Origin: Litoditis marina
Lineage: Eukaryota; Nematoda; Chromadorea; Rhabditida; Rhabditidae
Reading direction: 5' to 3'
NCBI GenBank assembly: GCA_964036275.1
Contig: OZ038434.1
Span: 32,654,447-32,718,446 of the forward strand
Length of the DNA stretch: 64,000 nt
Made by a program: the position numbers and the translations under genes. The notes under the pieces are model-generated. The model was given only the letters and a program-made list of their open reading frames with translations, did not search any database and had not been told where the DNA came from. Shown in pieces: positions 52,801-62,949 of this stretch (positions are counted from its first letter, which is position 1; the number at the start of each line of letters is the position of its first letter).

Positions 52801-54136
52801 TGTTTCAAATCACCGTGGAGTCCCACGGAAAACCAAAATGAGTGTGAAATTAGCAGTAAAATGAGATATAGAATAATTTTGTTTTCTTTTATGTGTACGT
52901 TGATACTTGTGATGTATTAAACCAACAAAAAACAATAGTACGGTTGGTAGGTCAATTTTTTCAAATCACCGTGGAGTCCCACGGAAAACCGAAATGGGTG
53001 TGAAATTAGCAGTAAAATGGGATATAGAATAATTTTGTTCTCTTTAATGTATATGTCCATACTCGTGCCGTATTGAAGCAACGAAAAACAGTAGTAAGGT
53101 TGGTAGATCAATTTTTTCAAATCGCCGTGGAGTACCACGGAAAACCGAAATGGGTGAAAAATCAGGCCGTATTTACTTTTTCCATTGTTGTGTACCAAAT
53201 AGTGCATGAACAACATGCTTGATTGACAGTGACAATTATTTTAATTGTTTTTATTACAGTTTTCGCATCGATTCTGTTCTGAGGTCGCTCAGATCATTCA
53301 TAGAAGAGAAGGTAGAGGAATCCGTAGATGAACTGTTTGTGGCGGGAAAAGCGTCGGACCCGTTACTTGTAGACCAGAAGGGCTCTCTTTGGGACCTCAT
53401 TCGTAACAACTTCGGAAATCGGTTTGAAGGTAAACTTTGTAACTTAATCAGAATTGTTGAGCAAGAGTAAAAATTGGTCTGGTCTGAGCTCTTCAACGTA
53501 ATAGTGAAAGTAGATTTGGTCAAAATGAAAATTAACAAACACTCTTTGAAAACTTCCATAAATAATAATTCACGACGGTTGTCTATTCGCATATATTATA
53601 AGTTATGATTGGTTCACTATTTTGTTCAGATTCTCTTCTCAACCAATTCCATGCTCACGCACGTTCTGTTATCACAGCCGAAGTGACTACAATGAACAAT
53701 AAACACCTGTTTGTCAAGGTGAGATTGGTATGAGATTGCATTGACAGTTTGCATAGGGTAATATCGTTATCAAAATGTATTAGGAGTATAAAACAGAGCA
53801 ATTACATAGTACTGCTTGCAGCTGAAACCACACTGGACTTCATGATTACTAGCTTAATCTATCTAACAATCACAATCAGTTTAAGCTTGCTCAAACGTAT
53901 ACGTTTTTGTAGAACAGTCGATAGTTTTCATGCTCAAACAAATGAGACCAACATGCGCGTTACTTACCGTCGAAACCCGGAAAAATACAGAAAATACAAA
54001 AAGACAAACTAGAATTTGATTGGGGTGAATGAATGAAAATATCATAGTCTATATCCATTTTAAATGAAATGAAGAACAATTGTTCAAGATCTATAAATAT
54101 TTACAGGTGTGTTATCCCACCGTTGACAAAAGTACG
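49897..54136 (+). CDS. unrecognised helical protein with signal-like N terminus, 3' end cut off by the duplication junction
   Basis: Coding exons: 49910-50105, 50619-50713, 51100-51191, 51484-51604, 51736-51818, 53260-53429, 53630-53718, 54107-54136; 876 nt, 292 codons, all phases consistent, no stop reached. The ATG lies 13 nt after a strong acceptor (TTTTTTCAG, ends 49896), suggesting trans-splicing. The N terminus MLALHLFTFLPCATSLFFA looks like a signal peptide or anchor. The rest is charged and probably helical (LALKKEADRLRRQL, DRNAQIREERQMQEIDDRF), with one more hydrophobic stretch (IDTIAIGIVFSMAGAF). Exon 54107-54136 ends at a donor only 74 bp before the junction at 54210, so the remaining exons are missing from unit 1. 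Family not recognised. Intron 5 contains a satellite. Confidence 0.6.
50239..50481. repeat. perfect 121-bp tandem duplication in intron 1 of the plus-strand gene
   Basis: The segment beginning GCCATTTTGTGTTTCTATG at 50239 repeats from 50360 with no visible mismatch, through ACTACTCACAGGTGGA. Confidence 0.9.
52015..53165. repeat. satellite S2: 156-bp monomers in dimeric higher-order repeat, intronic
   Basis: Eight monomers of 155-158 bp, each with CCGTGGAGTCCCACGGAAAA, TTAGCAGTAAAATG-GATATA and CAATAGTACGGTTGGTAG. From the third monomer two types alternate (GGTAGGTCAATTTTTTC, then GGTAGATCATTTGTTTC), so near-identical blocks recur every 312 bp. The array lies in intron 5 of the plus-strand gene. 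Apart from the palindrome and the following GGAAA, I see no similarity to S1. Confidence 0.93.
53719..54106. other. intron 7 of the plus-strand gene
   Basis: A 388-bp intron without recognised features. The open frame in it (53749-54012) is background-like. Confidence 0.4.
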
Positions 54137-54272
54137 GTGAGCTCGCTACTCCAAATGGTCCCATCTGGCCAGTTCGATCGCGACCAGAGACATTTCGTGT
54201 TTTCGTTTTAGTGCATAAATGGTAGGCTTATAGCCTATTGAGTTCAACTGGCTAATTGACTCTTCTATAGGG

Positions 54273-55758
54273 AAAGCTACTCCGTGGAGTCCCACGGGAC
54301 TCCGTGGGACTCCACGACGTTCCGTGGTTTCCCACGGATCGTGGTTTTCCACGATAGCAACTATTCTGCACAACTTAAATTTCTATTTTTGGTTGAATTG
54401 ACAATGTAAACACAATGAAGAGTTGTTGAATTTCTCAAATAATCGTCATACTGAATTATATTTAGCGGTTAAAACAAGAATAAGTACCACAGGTCTGGCT
54501 GTTTTCACGTCAACTTGAAAATCCCATACTGACTCAGAAAAATTGATTTCAAAACTAATACGTTCACAATTTGTTCACTTTTCCAGATTTTCGTCAGAAA
54601 CTATGATGTAAACGTGAATTCATGAGTTTTCTCACTAATTGGTCCTAATGTTACTACAATTCACGAAAAGGAACCTTATGCGAGTCAGTATGTGGGATAT
54701 ATCTTCTCTGTCGATGATTTCTGAATCATTCATGGACTTTCTGAGCTATTAACCTAATTTTTTTCTACATGTCGTTGTGGTGTAATGGGGTTGGACCATG
54801 CCTACCGATCGAATGGAGTCGGGTTCGATTCCGGTGAGCGCCGCTATTTTTGCATTTTGTTGTTGGCTGTGATACTTCAGGACACATCTAACAAATAGAT
54901 GTAAAATACAATCTTCAGATAATGAATATGAGACAGACAATTTTTGAACGAAATCAATGTTTTTGTTCAAGAGAAAACTAATTGACTTAATAACCATTAT
55001 GGCAATATATAACAAATAGGTCAATTGCATAATTCACTTACGCATATTGTCAGTAACTAATTGTCGATAACCAGTCCCTTTTATTTCGCCGCCTTCTTTG
55101 ATTTACGTGATTTATGTACTAAAACAAGTTCTAATATGAGAAAAAATCAAAATATATAATTTTTCTGGAAAACTGGTTAATTGTGCTCAAGGACGTATGT
55201 ACTGATGATAATCAGTGTTCAAAACACTATATTTGACTTTTGGACGTTTTTTGGTCGATGTTTCTGCCACGCGTTCTAGCTGGGAACGCAAATTCGTGGG
55301 AATCCACGGAATTCCGTGGAAGTCCACGGGTTTAAGCATTGGAAAAGGGGCGGGGCTTATATTTAGTATTGGTTGCTAACCAGAGAGAAACTGCTCCCCT
55401 CAAAAAAACGGAAAGGGCTAAAAATTTCAGGGTACGTTGGGATTGGTTTAAGAAGACTATTAGAAGTGATCCTACATACTAATTAATTATTTTTGAAGTT
55501 TAAAACTCTATTATATTTTTTTAAAACTTTATTTCCAAAAAAAGTCTGGATTTAGCTGAAAACTACAAAATGTACTCGGATTTCATTGAGAAGAGTATTA
55601 GTGGGCTTATAACGATTGATGTATTTGTTTTCAGTTATCTGATGTCATTCATTACTTTTCAGTACAGCCAGACGACGAACCTTGTTTTGTGCACAGAAAC
55701 TCGAACGTGAATAGTGTGTTGAAACCATTTGAACGTTTAACAAATCATTGGAGGTTTA
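54273..55758. other. unit 2 copy of the intergenic stretch
   Basis: Palindrome cluster at 54273-54355, tRNA-like sequence at 54768-54843 and palindrome pair at about 55292-55335, as in unit 1. Unit-specific substitutions lie at about 55400-55585. Confidence 0.6.
54768..54843 (+). other. tRNA-like sequence, unit 2 copy
   Basis: Identical by eye to 39381-39456: A-box-like and B-box sequences with poorly pairing arms. Confidence 0.45.
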
Positions 55759-58700
55759 TTAGGCATAAGTCATGTTGTTGAAATAATCTGATACAATCTT
55801 ACTGGTAACTCCATGTTCGTTGTCGAGTTTTACCATTCTCCGAGCGAAGTATCGGTAAACGGCAAAAATGACTCCGCACTGTAGAACGAAAAGAATGAAT
55901 ACAACACAAAATAGTACAGTATATGTCTCTATAGTGAAAGATGAGTGGAGATTGCTGATTCTTCCGCTTCTCTCGACGTAATCGGTCATTTTAGGAACCT
56001 GGAAGTATGTTTATTTCATTGTGTTTGTGTGATTATATTACAGAAATAGCCTGGTGAATAGGTCGATTGGCTGACTGATTTTATTACAGAAATAGCCTTG
56101 TAAATATGTTCACTGGTCAGCTGACTAAGACGACTGTTTCATGTGCACGTGGGTTTCTACAGTACTCCGTTAAACAGTACAACGTTGCTCTGAACGAATA
56201 GTTTAATTCCGTTTTCATGTACTCGAAACTGAAAGTTAGATCGGGAGTGCGGAGAGAAATATGTGGTGAAGGAGTGAAAAACTCTTGGAAAGTTTAATTT
56301 TTAGGTTGATACTAACAGTTAGAACTTTTTGAAACAAACATCACAATGCCCCTACAACCCGAATTAGTTTTACTCACGTTTCCATAACTTGCAAAACTGA
56401 TGTGATCGACCACAGAAATTCTGCTCTTGATAAGCGTATGACCAATTCTCAGACTCGTATCTGAAGGAAGTTGAACCGAGAACACCTGGCCAGGTAGGGA
56501 GATAGGTTCAGGATGTAGGTACGGATGTTCCAATTGACCTCGTGCACTGGTAGTCGCGATTACTTGCTTCGAGACCATATTTCTCACCAGCACGAACTAT
56601 AAAACAGGATAAATGATTTCTCTTGCATTTCGCATGTATGCGAATAGTAAGTTGTTTCTATATTTCATCACCACTACGTTTTAGTCTACATTGTTATTAT
56701 GAAAAACAATGTACTCGTACGATAAAGTTAGACGTCGCGCATGTTTTGACAGCATATGTGAATTGAGCGTTCTTACACATCAGAAACTGGGATTTTCAAC
56801 AAATTCGCTTCTGCAACAAATTCACCGATATCATACATTACATTCAACTTTTTAATGATAATTCACGTTTATTTTGCGTTTTGCGCATTTCACGTAATGG
56901 TGTCTGTAATCTTGATAACACCTGTTTTACGTGTACCCCAGTGTAGTTGCTATGTACTTTAACAGTTTTCCGTGGACTCCCACGGCTCACGAAATTTTAC
57001 TTTTCTAGATAGGAATTGCTATGATACTGAAGAAAATCGATAAAACAGGTTTATCATTACGAACTCATCATTCTCACTATTAATATGAAGTCTAACATTC
57101 CCAAAATCAGTTGCAATAGTTTCTTCGTGGGATCCCACGGTAGTTAAAAAATCTCACCTCTCCAGATTATGAAAGAAGACTATTCGTTCTCCGTGGGATT
57201 CCACGATGGGGGAAAATTTTCATTTCCAAATGAAATTGTTCTGATACTAAATTAATTGACAACAATGTAGTTAGCCTTAATATACTCACAACATTTTCTG
57301 TCATCTAAACTCCAACCTCCTTGTGAAGTTTTCAAGTAGTTTTCCGTAGTATTCCACGATACACGAAATTTATACTTCCCAGAATAAAACTGGGTGGTAT
57401 ATTCAACATTAGACACAATTCTCGTGGTTGAGGACAGACAGACGAGAGAGGTTCAATATACCTTCTCTTTAACAGTGACAGCTCCGCGTTTCGAGTGTGT
57501 ACGAGCCTCTCTTGATTTACTCCGCTGCATAAGGTGAATCAGGCCGTCTTCGTATGTAACAATAGTAGCCAAGCGCAGTCCGTAGATGGAAACTGTAAGA
57601 ATTTGTTGGACAATTATTACAGTATTCACGAAAAAATGTGTAAAACTCGAATTTCAAGTGTACAATGTGCTAAAGTCACCATTGAAGTTACTGAAAAAAT
57701 CGATGAGTTACCCTCTTTTTTCATTTTGTTTTTGTTTTCAGTATTCACCAAACAAAGTGTACTTTGTGCAGAGCTCAAAGCTCACGTTTTCGGAAAAAAA
57801 AGATTAACACTTCTATTATTCAATAGTTGAATATACCACCCAGTTTTATTCTGGGAAGTATAAATTTCGTGTATCGTGGAATACTACGGAAAACTACTTG
57901 AAAACTTCACAAGGAGGTTGGAGTTTAGATGACAGAAAATGTTGTGAGTATATTAAGGCTAACTACATTGTTGTCAATTAATTTAGTATCAGAACAATTT
58001 CATTTGGAAATGAAAATTTTCCCCCATCGTGGAATCCCACGGAGAACGAATAGTCTTCTTTCATAATCTGGAGAGGTGAGATTTTTTAACTACCGTGGGA
58101 TCCCACGAAGAAACTATTGCAACTGATTTTGGGAATGTTAGACTTCATATTAATAGTGAGAATGATGAGTTCGTAATGATAAACCTGTTTTATCGATTTT
58201 CTTCAGTATCATAGCAATTCCTATCTAGAAAAGTAAAATTTCGTGAGCCGTGGGAGTCCACGGAAAACTGTTAAAGTACATAGCAACTACACTGGGGTAC
58301 ACGTAAAACAGGTGTTATCAAGATTACAGACACCATTACGTAAACTTGACTGAAGTTACTCGTCTTATCATATCTGGAACCTAGACAACGTAAGTTCTCA
58401 CCTGGATTAACCACTTGCTTGATGTATTTCAATAAACAAATCATTGATTTTATGAATGTTAGTTGAACACCTTCTTTCACGCCCAACACAACCATTTTAT
58501 TCATGACAAGAGTGAAAGTGGACTTCGAGAAGATGATATCGTCAACGGACACTTTTTCTCCGTAACTGAAATAATTATTCATGTTTTATTAAAATATGAG
58601 GGTCGTATGGAGTATTCGTGTGGAAAAGAATCCGTTGTGGCGAATTACACAACAAAATTGCTTATTGAGAGTTGAAAATTTTCGATTAGTTTTTCTAGAA

Positions 58701-61133
58701 TACTAAGTTAACGTGACTTCTCAATTTTCTTCTAGTATATACCAATTTTCTGATCTTATCGGAGCGCTTTAAGTGGTCGTCCGTTAGTTTCTCTGCTGTG
58801 TTGAAAGTCCTGATTATATCGGTTACAAGCCACCTCGAAGTTTTATACCAGGTAAAAGATTATTTCTCTGACGCGAAAAATCAGCCATCTGACAGTTTAA
58901 AGATTGCATTTCAGCTCGTGAAAACAATTAAGTTGTATAATTTTTAATATCGGACAGTTCTCACCGTTGTCTTGATCTCATTGTGTAGAGCAGAAAGCGT
59001 AAAACGCTAGCCAAGTAGGGATGTCTAAATTCTTGCTCTTCGTCGCCTTCTTGGGGGATAACCACACTCTTGTCTTCCTTGAGACTTTCCAGATAGTTAG
59101 AAAAACCGACCAGTAGCGGGTGTTGCTCCAAAACTAGTTTTCTCCAAAAACGCAAATGGTTGTACAAGCCTTTCTCCAGATCTGAACCACATTTTAGTTA
59201 TATAAACTAATCGAGACCTAATATAGTCATAAATATAGCTTTGAAAACAAATTTTGAGGAGTGTGTTCCTGAAAATTAATGGTAAGCAAACTTAACAGTC
59301 GGTGTTCTGACTTAACGGTTAACCTAAACCGTGCTATCGCGCGCAGCGCGGAGCGCTGTGCGAAATTTGTCTTTGGTTCGGCTAATGCGCGCTTTCATTT
59401 TTTTAGTTCACCCTCAAAAAGGCCCAAGCGTGCAAATCAAAACTTTCAATGATTTGTTGATATATGTACCTGTTCGAGGACGATAAACTTCTGTGTAATA
59501 TTCCTGCCGCCAGTCATCGGCAAGAAAGTCAAATGTGTGACAGTGCTCAGGTGGTACAAGAAAAACAGTGTGCACGGCACCCTTCACTGAAAACAGACAC
59601 AGCTAAACTTTATATGTCAAAGTATGATCAAACTATGCGTTAGTGTTTTCACTACATGTCCTAAAACACAACTATTCGGTCAATTCACGTTGTGCAGTAA
59701 TTAACCCAATTTTTGAGTACGAAATATAAGGTAATTAAATAGTTTATGGTACCATGCTATATAAATGGGGTTTGAAGGGTAACTGAGACGGTAATTAAAT
59801 GATTGACGTTGTGACTTTGTGATGAAAAAACTAACGCAGAAAGTGTTTGTCTTCCGGCTCTTCATAGGTTTCCTCTCTCTCGAGAACATTAGAGGCAACC
59901 GCGATGTCAGGTCGGTTCATGTCGAGAATTGCGTTTTCCTGAAATTAAGAGGTTCTCCATGAAGCGAGTTTCCCGGAACTGTTTACACAACATATAAGAA
60001 ACGTAACATGAATTTAGATGGAAAAGTTCACATTAATATTAAGCAACACAAATAATTTGCTTACAACTGAAATCAGTTACTTTAATCGGGCAATACGTGA
60101 AAGTTGTCATATTTTAACTGTTAAGAGCTCAAGGTAACAACTGCTCTCACCCCTCTCGGTCTCGGAATGGTCAGATCTGGTGGAATCTGATGGCTCTGTG
60201 ACTTTTTGATCATCTGAAAATTACAACTCTCATTTGTATCAATTGCACATGGAAACTGAAGTCTACTGTTCAGTTCAACTTGAATTCACAAACGATTCAT
60301 CATAAGGTTTTTAGCTGTTTGAGATTTTGTGTAGCTCTTCCTTCATACATAAAACATTTGACCTTAACCAACAATCCTATCGCGGGTTGATGGAGAACTA
60401 ATAGATATTTTGTCTTTCGATCTAGTCCCTATGATAGTTCTGAAACGCTCTTATTTTCAGAAAAAGAAATACCGAAATTTCATGCATCTCTGACTTGTAT
60501 GATAACATATCTGTATACTAATATGCATTGTACTCTATGAGTTTTCCGATATCATAAAAAAAGTCGCGAGCTAACCTGCACCAGTTCTCGCACGTTCATC
60601 AACAGTTCTTGATTGACTTTTGTGGCATTAGCCAGATGCACACCAGCACTAGAAGTCACATCATGTACTACTGGGTTTTGTACAACAGTCTGAAATGGTA
60701 AATATAATTCATTTGAGTAATTTTTGGGTAATGGTAAGTGTTTAATTGTAACAGATGAAAACGTGGCAAAAACTTGAACATTGTCAGCTCGTAACTGTTA
60801 TGAGCCCTGAACAAAAAAATATATATTCTCCTCCCTCTCGATCTCGGAATGGCTAGATCTAATGGAATCTGATGGCTCTGTGACTTTTTGATGTGGGGGT
60901 CAATGATAAGTGTTCTAATCATGAAACTATCTCTGTGTACTCAAATACGTAACTCCGGAGAAGATAAAACTGTGTACCTTGTGCGTTAGTGGAACTCCCA
61001 TTTCACGGAGTTTCTTCATAAAATATTCTATTATTTCGAACTCATACTGTGTGCGAGCTTGTGGAATATCTCGGCAATCCAACTTTGCACCGCGCATGTT
61101 AACTGATATTTTCTCAGCCGCATGACGCACAAC
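55759..61133 (-). CDS. unrecognised single-pass membrane protein gene, unit 2 copy (intact frame)
   Basis: Ten exons: 61133-60978, 60689-60576, 60213-60151, 59938-59836, 59586-59470, 59181-58965, 58565-58402, 57592-57462, 56596-56378, 55998-55759; 1,524 nt, 507 aa plus TAA, open throughout. The first seen exon reads VVRHAAEKISVNMRG, then KLDCRDIPQARTQYEFEI, without the frameshifts of the unit 1 copy. It has no ATG and starts at an acceptor (CTTTTCCAG), so 5' exons are missing from the model. A C-terminal hydrophobic segment (about residues 457-477 of the partial protein) is followed by basic residues, consistent with one membrane span; topology is not determinable. No known domain recognised. 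Exon 57592-57462 lies in the loop of the inverted repeat. Confidence 0.65.
56892..57407. repeat. 516-bp inverted repeat, left arm (unit 2)
   Basis: Copy of 41506-42021; pairs with 57826-58341. Confidence 0.9.
57826..58341. repeat. 516-bp inverted repeat, right arm (unit 2)
   Basis: Copy of 42440-42955. The loop 57408-57825 contains exon 57592-57462. Confidence 0.9.
60830..60891 (-). pseudogene. decayed duplicate of exon 60213-60151, unit 2
   Basis: Counterpart of 45444-45505. It is identical to the unit 1 duplicate by eye, so it predates the 15-kb duplication. Confidence 0.7.
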
Positions 61134-62949
61134 CTGGAAAAGTTGAGAATATTCAATTTTGAAGTGTTTGATCTTCTGAACCGTTCTCACAAAAAAGAAT
61201 CATCTTTCAGTGTCGTTTCAAATAAAATTTCTACTGCAACTAGAAGTTGTATTGGAAATTTCATGAACTGTTTTCTTATTCAATGCAAAGCTAAATTCTG
61301 AACTCTACAAAAAAGCGAAACTACACACTATGCTCGAATACTAGTTGTAATAGTGAATCCAAATCGTATATATATACAGAACTTGGAGGTCTGTCTACGA
61401 TTTTATTGCCAGCTGACAGTTTTTTGAGCCTAATGTAGAAGTCCGGGCCGGATTATAAAGGACTATACGCCTTACGTGGTATCCCACGGAAATATGTTGA
61501 AACGCATCAAAACGAAGTGAGAGTTTCCACAAGCAGACAGAGCGTATGTGTTTTATTGTACAAACTATCATTGAAATTTAAATAAGTAATGTATCATTGT
61601 TAGGATTCCAAAATTGCAAAAGAGGATTGCGAGGTGGTGGGAGTTTATAAAAAAACACCTGGGAGTTTTAGGTTGTGAAGGGCAGTTATGATTTACATTA
61701 GCATAACCTCTACTCCTACAACACCTACAAAACTGTATTTTTCATTCAAAGCGTACTGTAGAAGTCTGAGCCAGATTGAAAAGCACTATGCGCCTGAAGT
61801 GGTATAAGACGGAAAAGTGATAAAATTTCACTATGAGAGAAGGGAAGGAGAGAGAGAGAGATAGAGATAAAGAGAGGGAAGAGGAGTGAGAGAGAGAAAA
61901 AAAAAGTTTACAAGCAGAAATAAGCATGTGCGTATTGATGTACACTTCGTCAATCGAATTAAACTCAGTTCTATAACATTCCAAAACCCGTGAAGTGTAG
62001 TTTGCATTCACCGTGGGATTACACGTAAAATTTCAAAACTGGGTTGCGAACGGGCTAGAGTTAACGAAAAAGCACTACGAAGCAGTGATAGATTAAGGAT
62101 TGCAGCATTACAGTAACCCAAATCCTGTGGGCTTCTGTTTTGCTCCGTAATAATGTGGTTTTCTGAACTCTCTGTACGTAATGTATGAACTTTCATCTCA
62201 AAACAGAATAAATGACTCTTCTCATTTTTCAAAAATTTCCTACATTGCACATTATAGAGGTACAGTCCCTTTGACGTGTTGGTGTCCATGTTGATTAATT
62301 GTGTGGTCATTCAACTATTCCACCAAAAACTATAGGAGGTCACCCATAACTATTTATTCTTGGAACGAAAAAACAAAAAACAGTGATTTCGATTGAACAA
62401 GCAATACTGTCGTTCACATGCTCTTTAACCGATACAGGTAGAATCTATCAAATCTACCCAGTTATGTTAACTATGTTTAAAATGGCTGAAAAGCCGCACT
62501 GAACTATCGAAGCAGCGGTTGACCGAGAAAAACATGAAGTATAATGAAAACACTTTTTTGTGCTTGTTGGAAACTCGAACATGGTGAGAAACTTCCGAAA
62601 CTTATTTGCATGCCTTCCCAATATCGTTCTATTCTTTCTGTTTAGTATCACAAATGTGAGCTATCTCTACAGTGCGGTGAACCTTTTCGTTCTGTCAATT
62701 AACTTTAGCCACAAAGAGTTGCGAGCAGACACTGCTCGACTGTACAATCATTAATTAACGATCTTAACGAGCCGCTATCATGATACACTGTGGAAAGAGC
62801 GTTGTATTGAATAGCTCTATCTGAAAATCATTCCCATAGTCGCCTTCTTGCTAGCTTGTTCCATTGAGTTACTATCTTCAAAAACTCAAGTAGTAATGCT
62901 GTATGTTCTTTTGCTCTGTACTTTTGCTACATCATATAGAATCACCCGT
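61134..62949. other. unit 2 stretch with no supported gene
   Basis: Counterpart of 45748-47564, with palindromes near 61477 and 62012 and a GA microsatellite at 61848-61905. Many single-base length differences from unit 1, mostly in homopolymers. Confidence 0.4.
61848..61905. repeat. (GA)n microsatellite, unit 2
   Basis: Copy of the unit 1 run at 46455-46520. Confidence 0.85.

Larger units (their letters stand above)
38824..54210. repeat. tandem duplication, unit 1 (15,387 bp)
   Basis: Sequence from GTGCATAAATGGTAGGC at 38824 onward recurs from 54211. The offset is 15,387, falling to 15,386 after a 1-bp indel. The copies look identical by eye over most of 40.2-45.58 kb. Differences cluster at about 40,010-40,200 (substitutions) and about 45,600-47,900 (many 1-bp indels). 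The unit holds two divergent genes, two satellites and a 516-bp inverted repeat. Either a recent direct tandem duplication or unresolved haplotypes placed in series. Confidence 0.9.

Noticed and set aside
52293..53216. Repeated minus-strand open frames of 73-99 codons
   Set aside because: They are generated by the S2 monomers (312-bp periodicity); no protein is implied.
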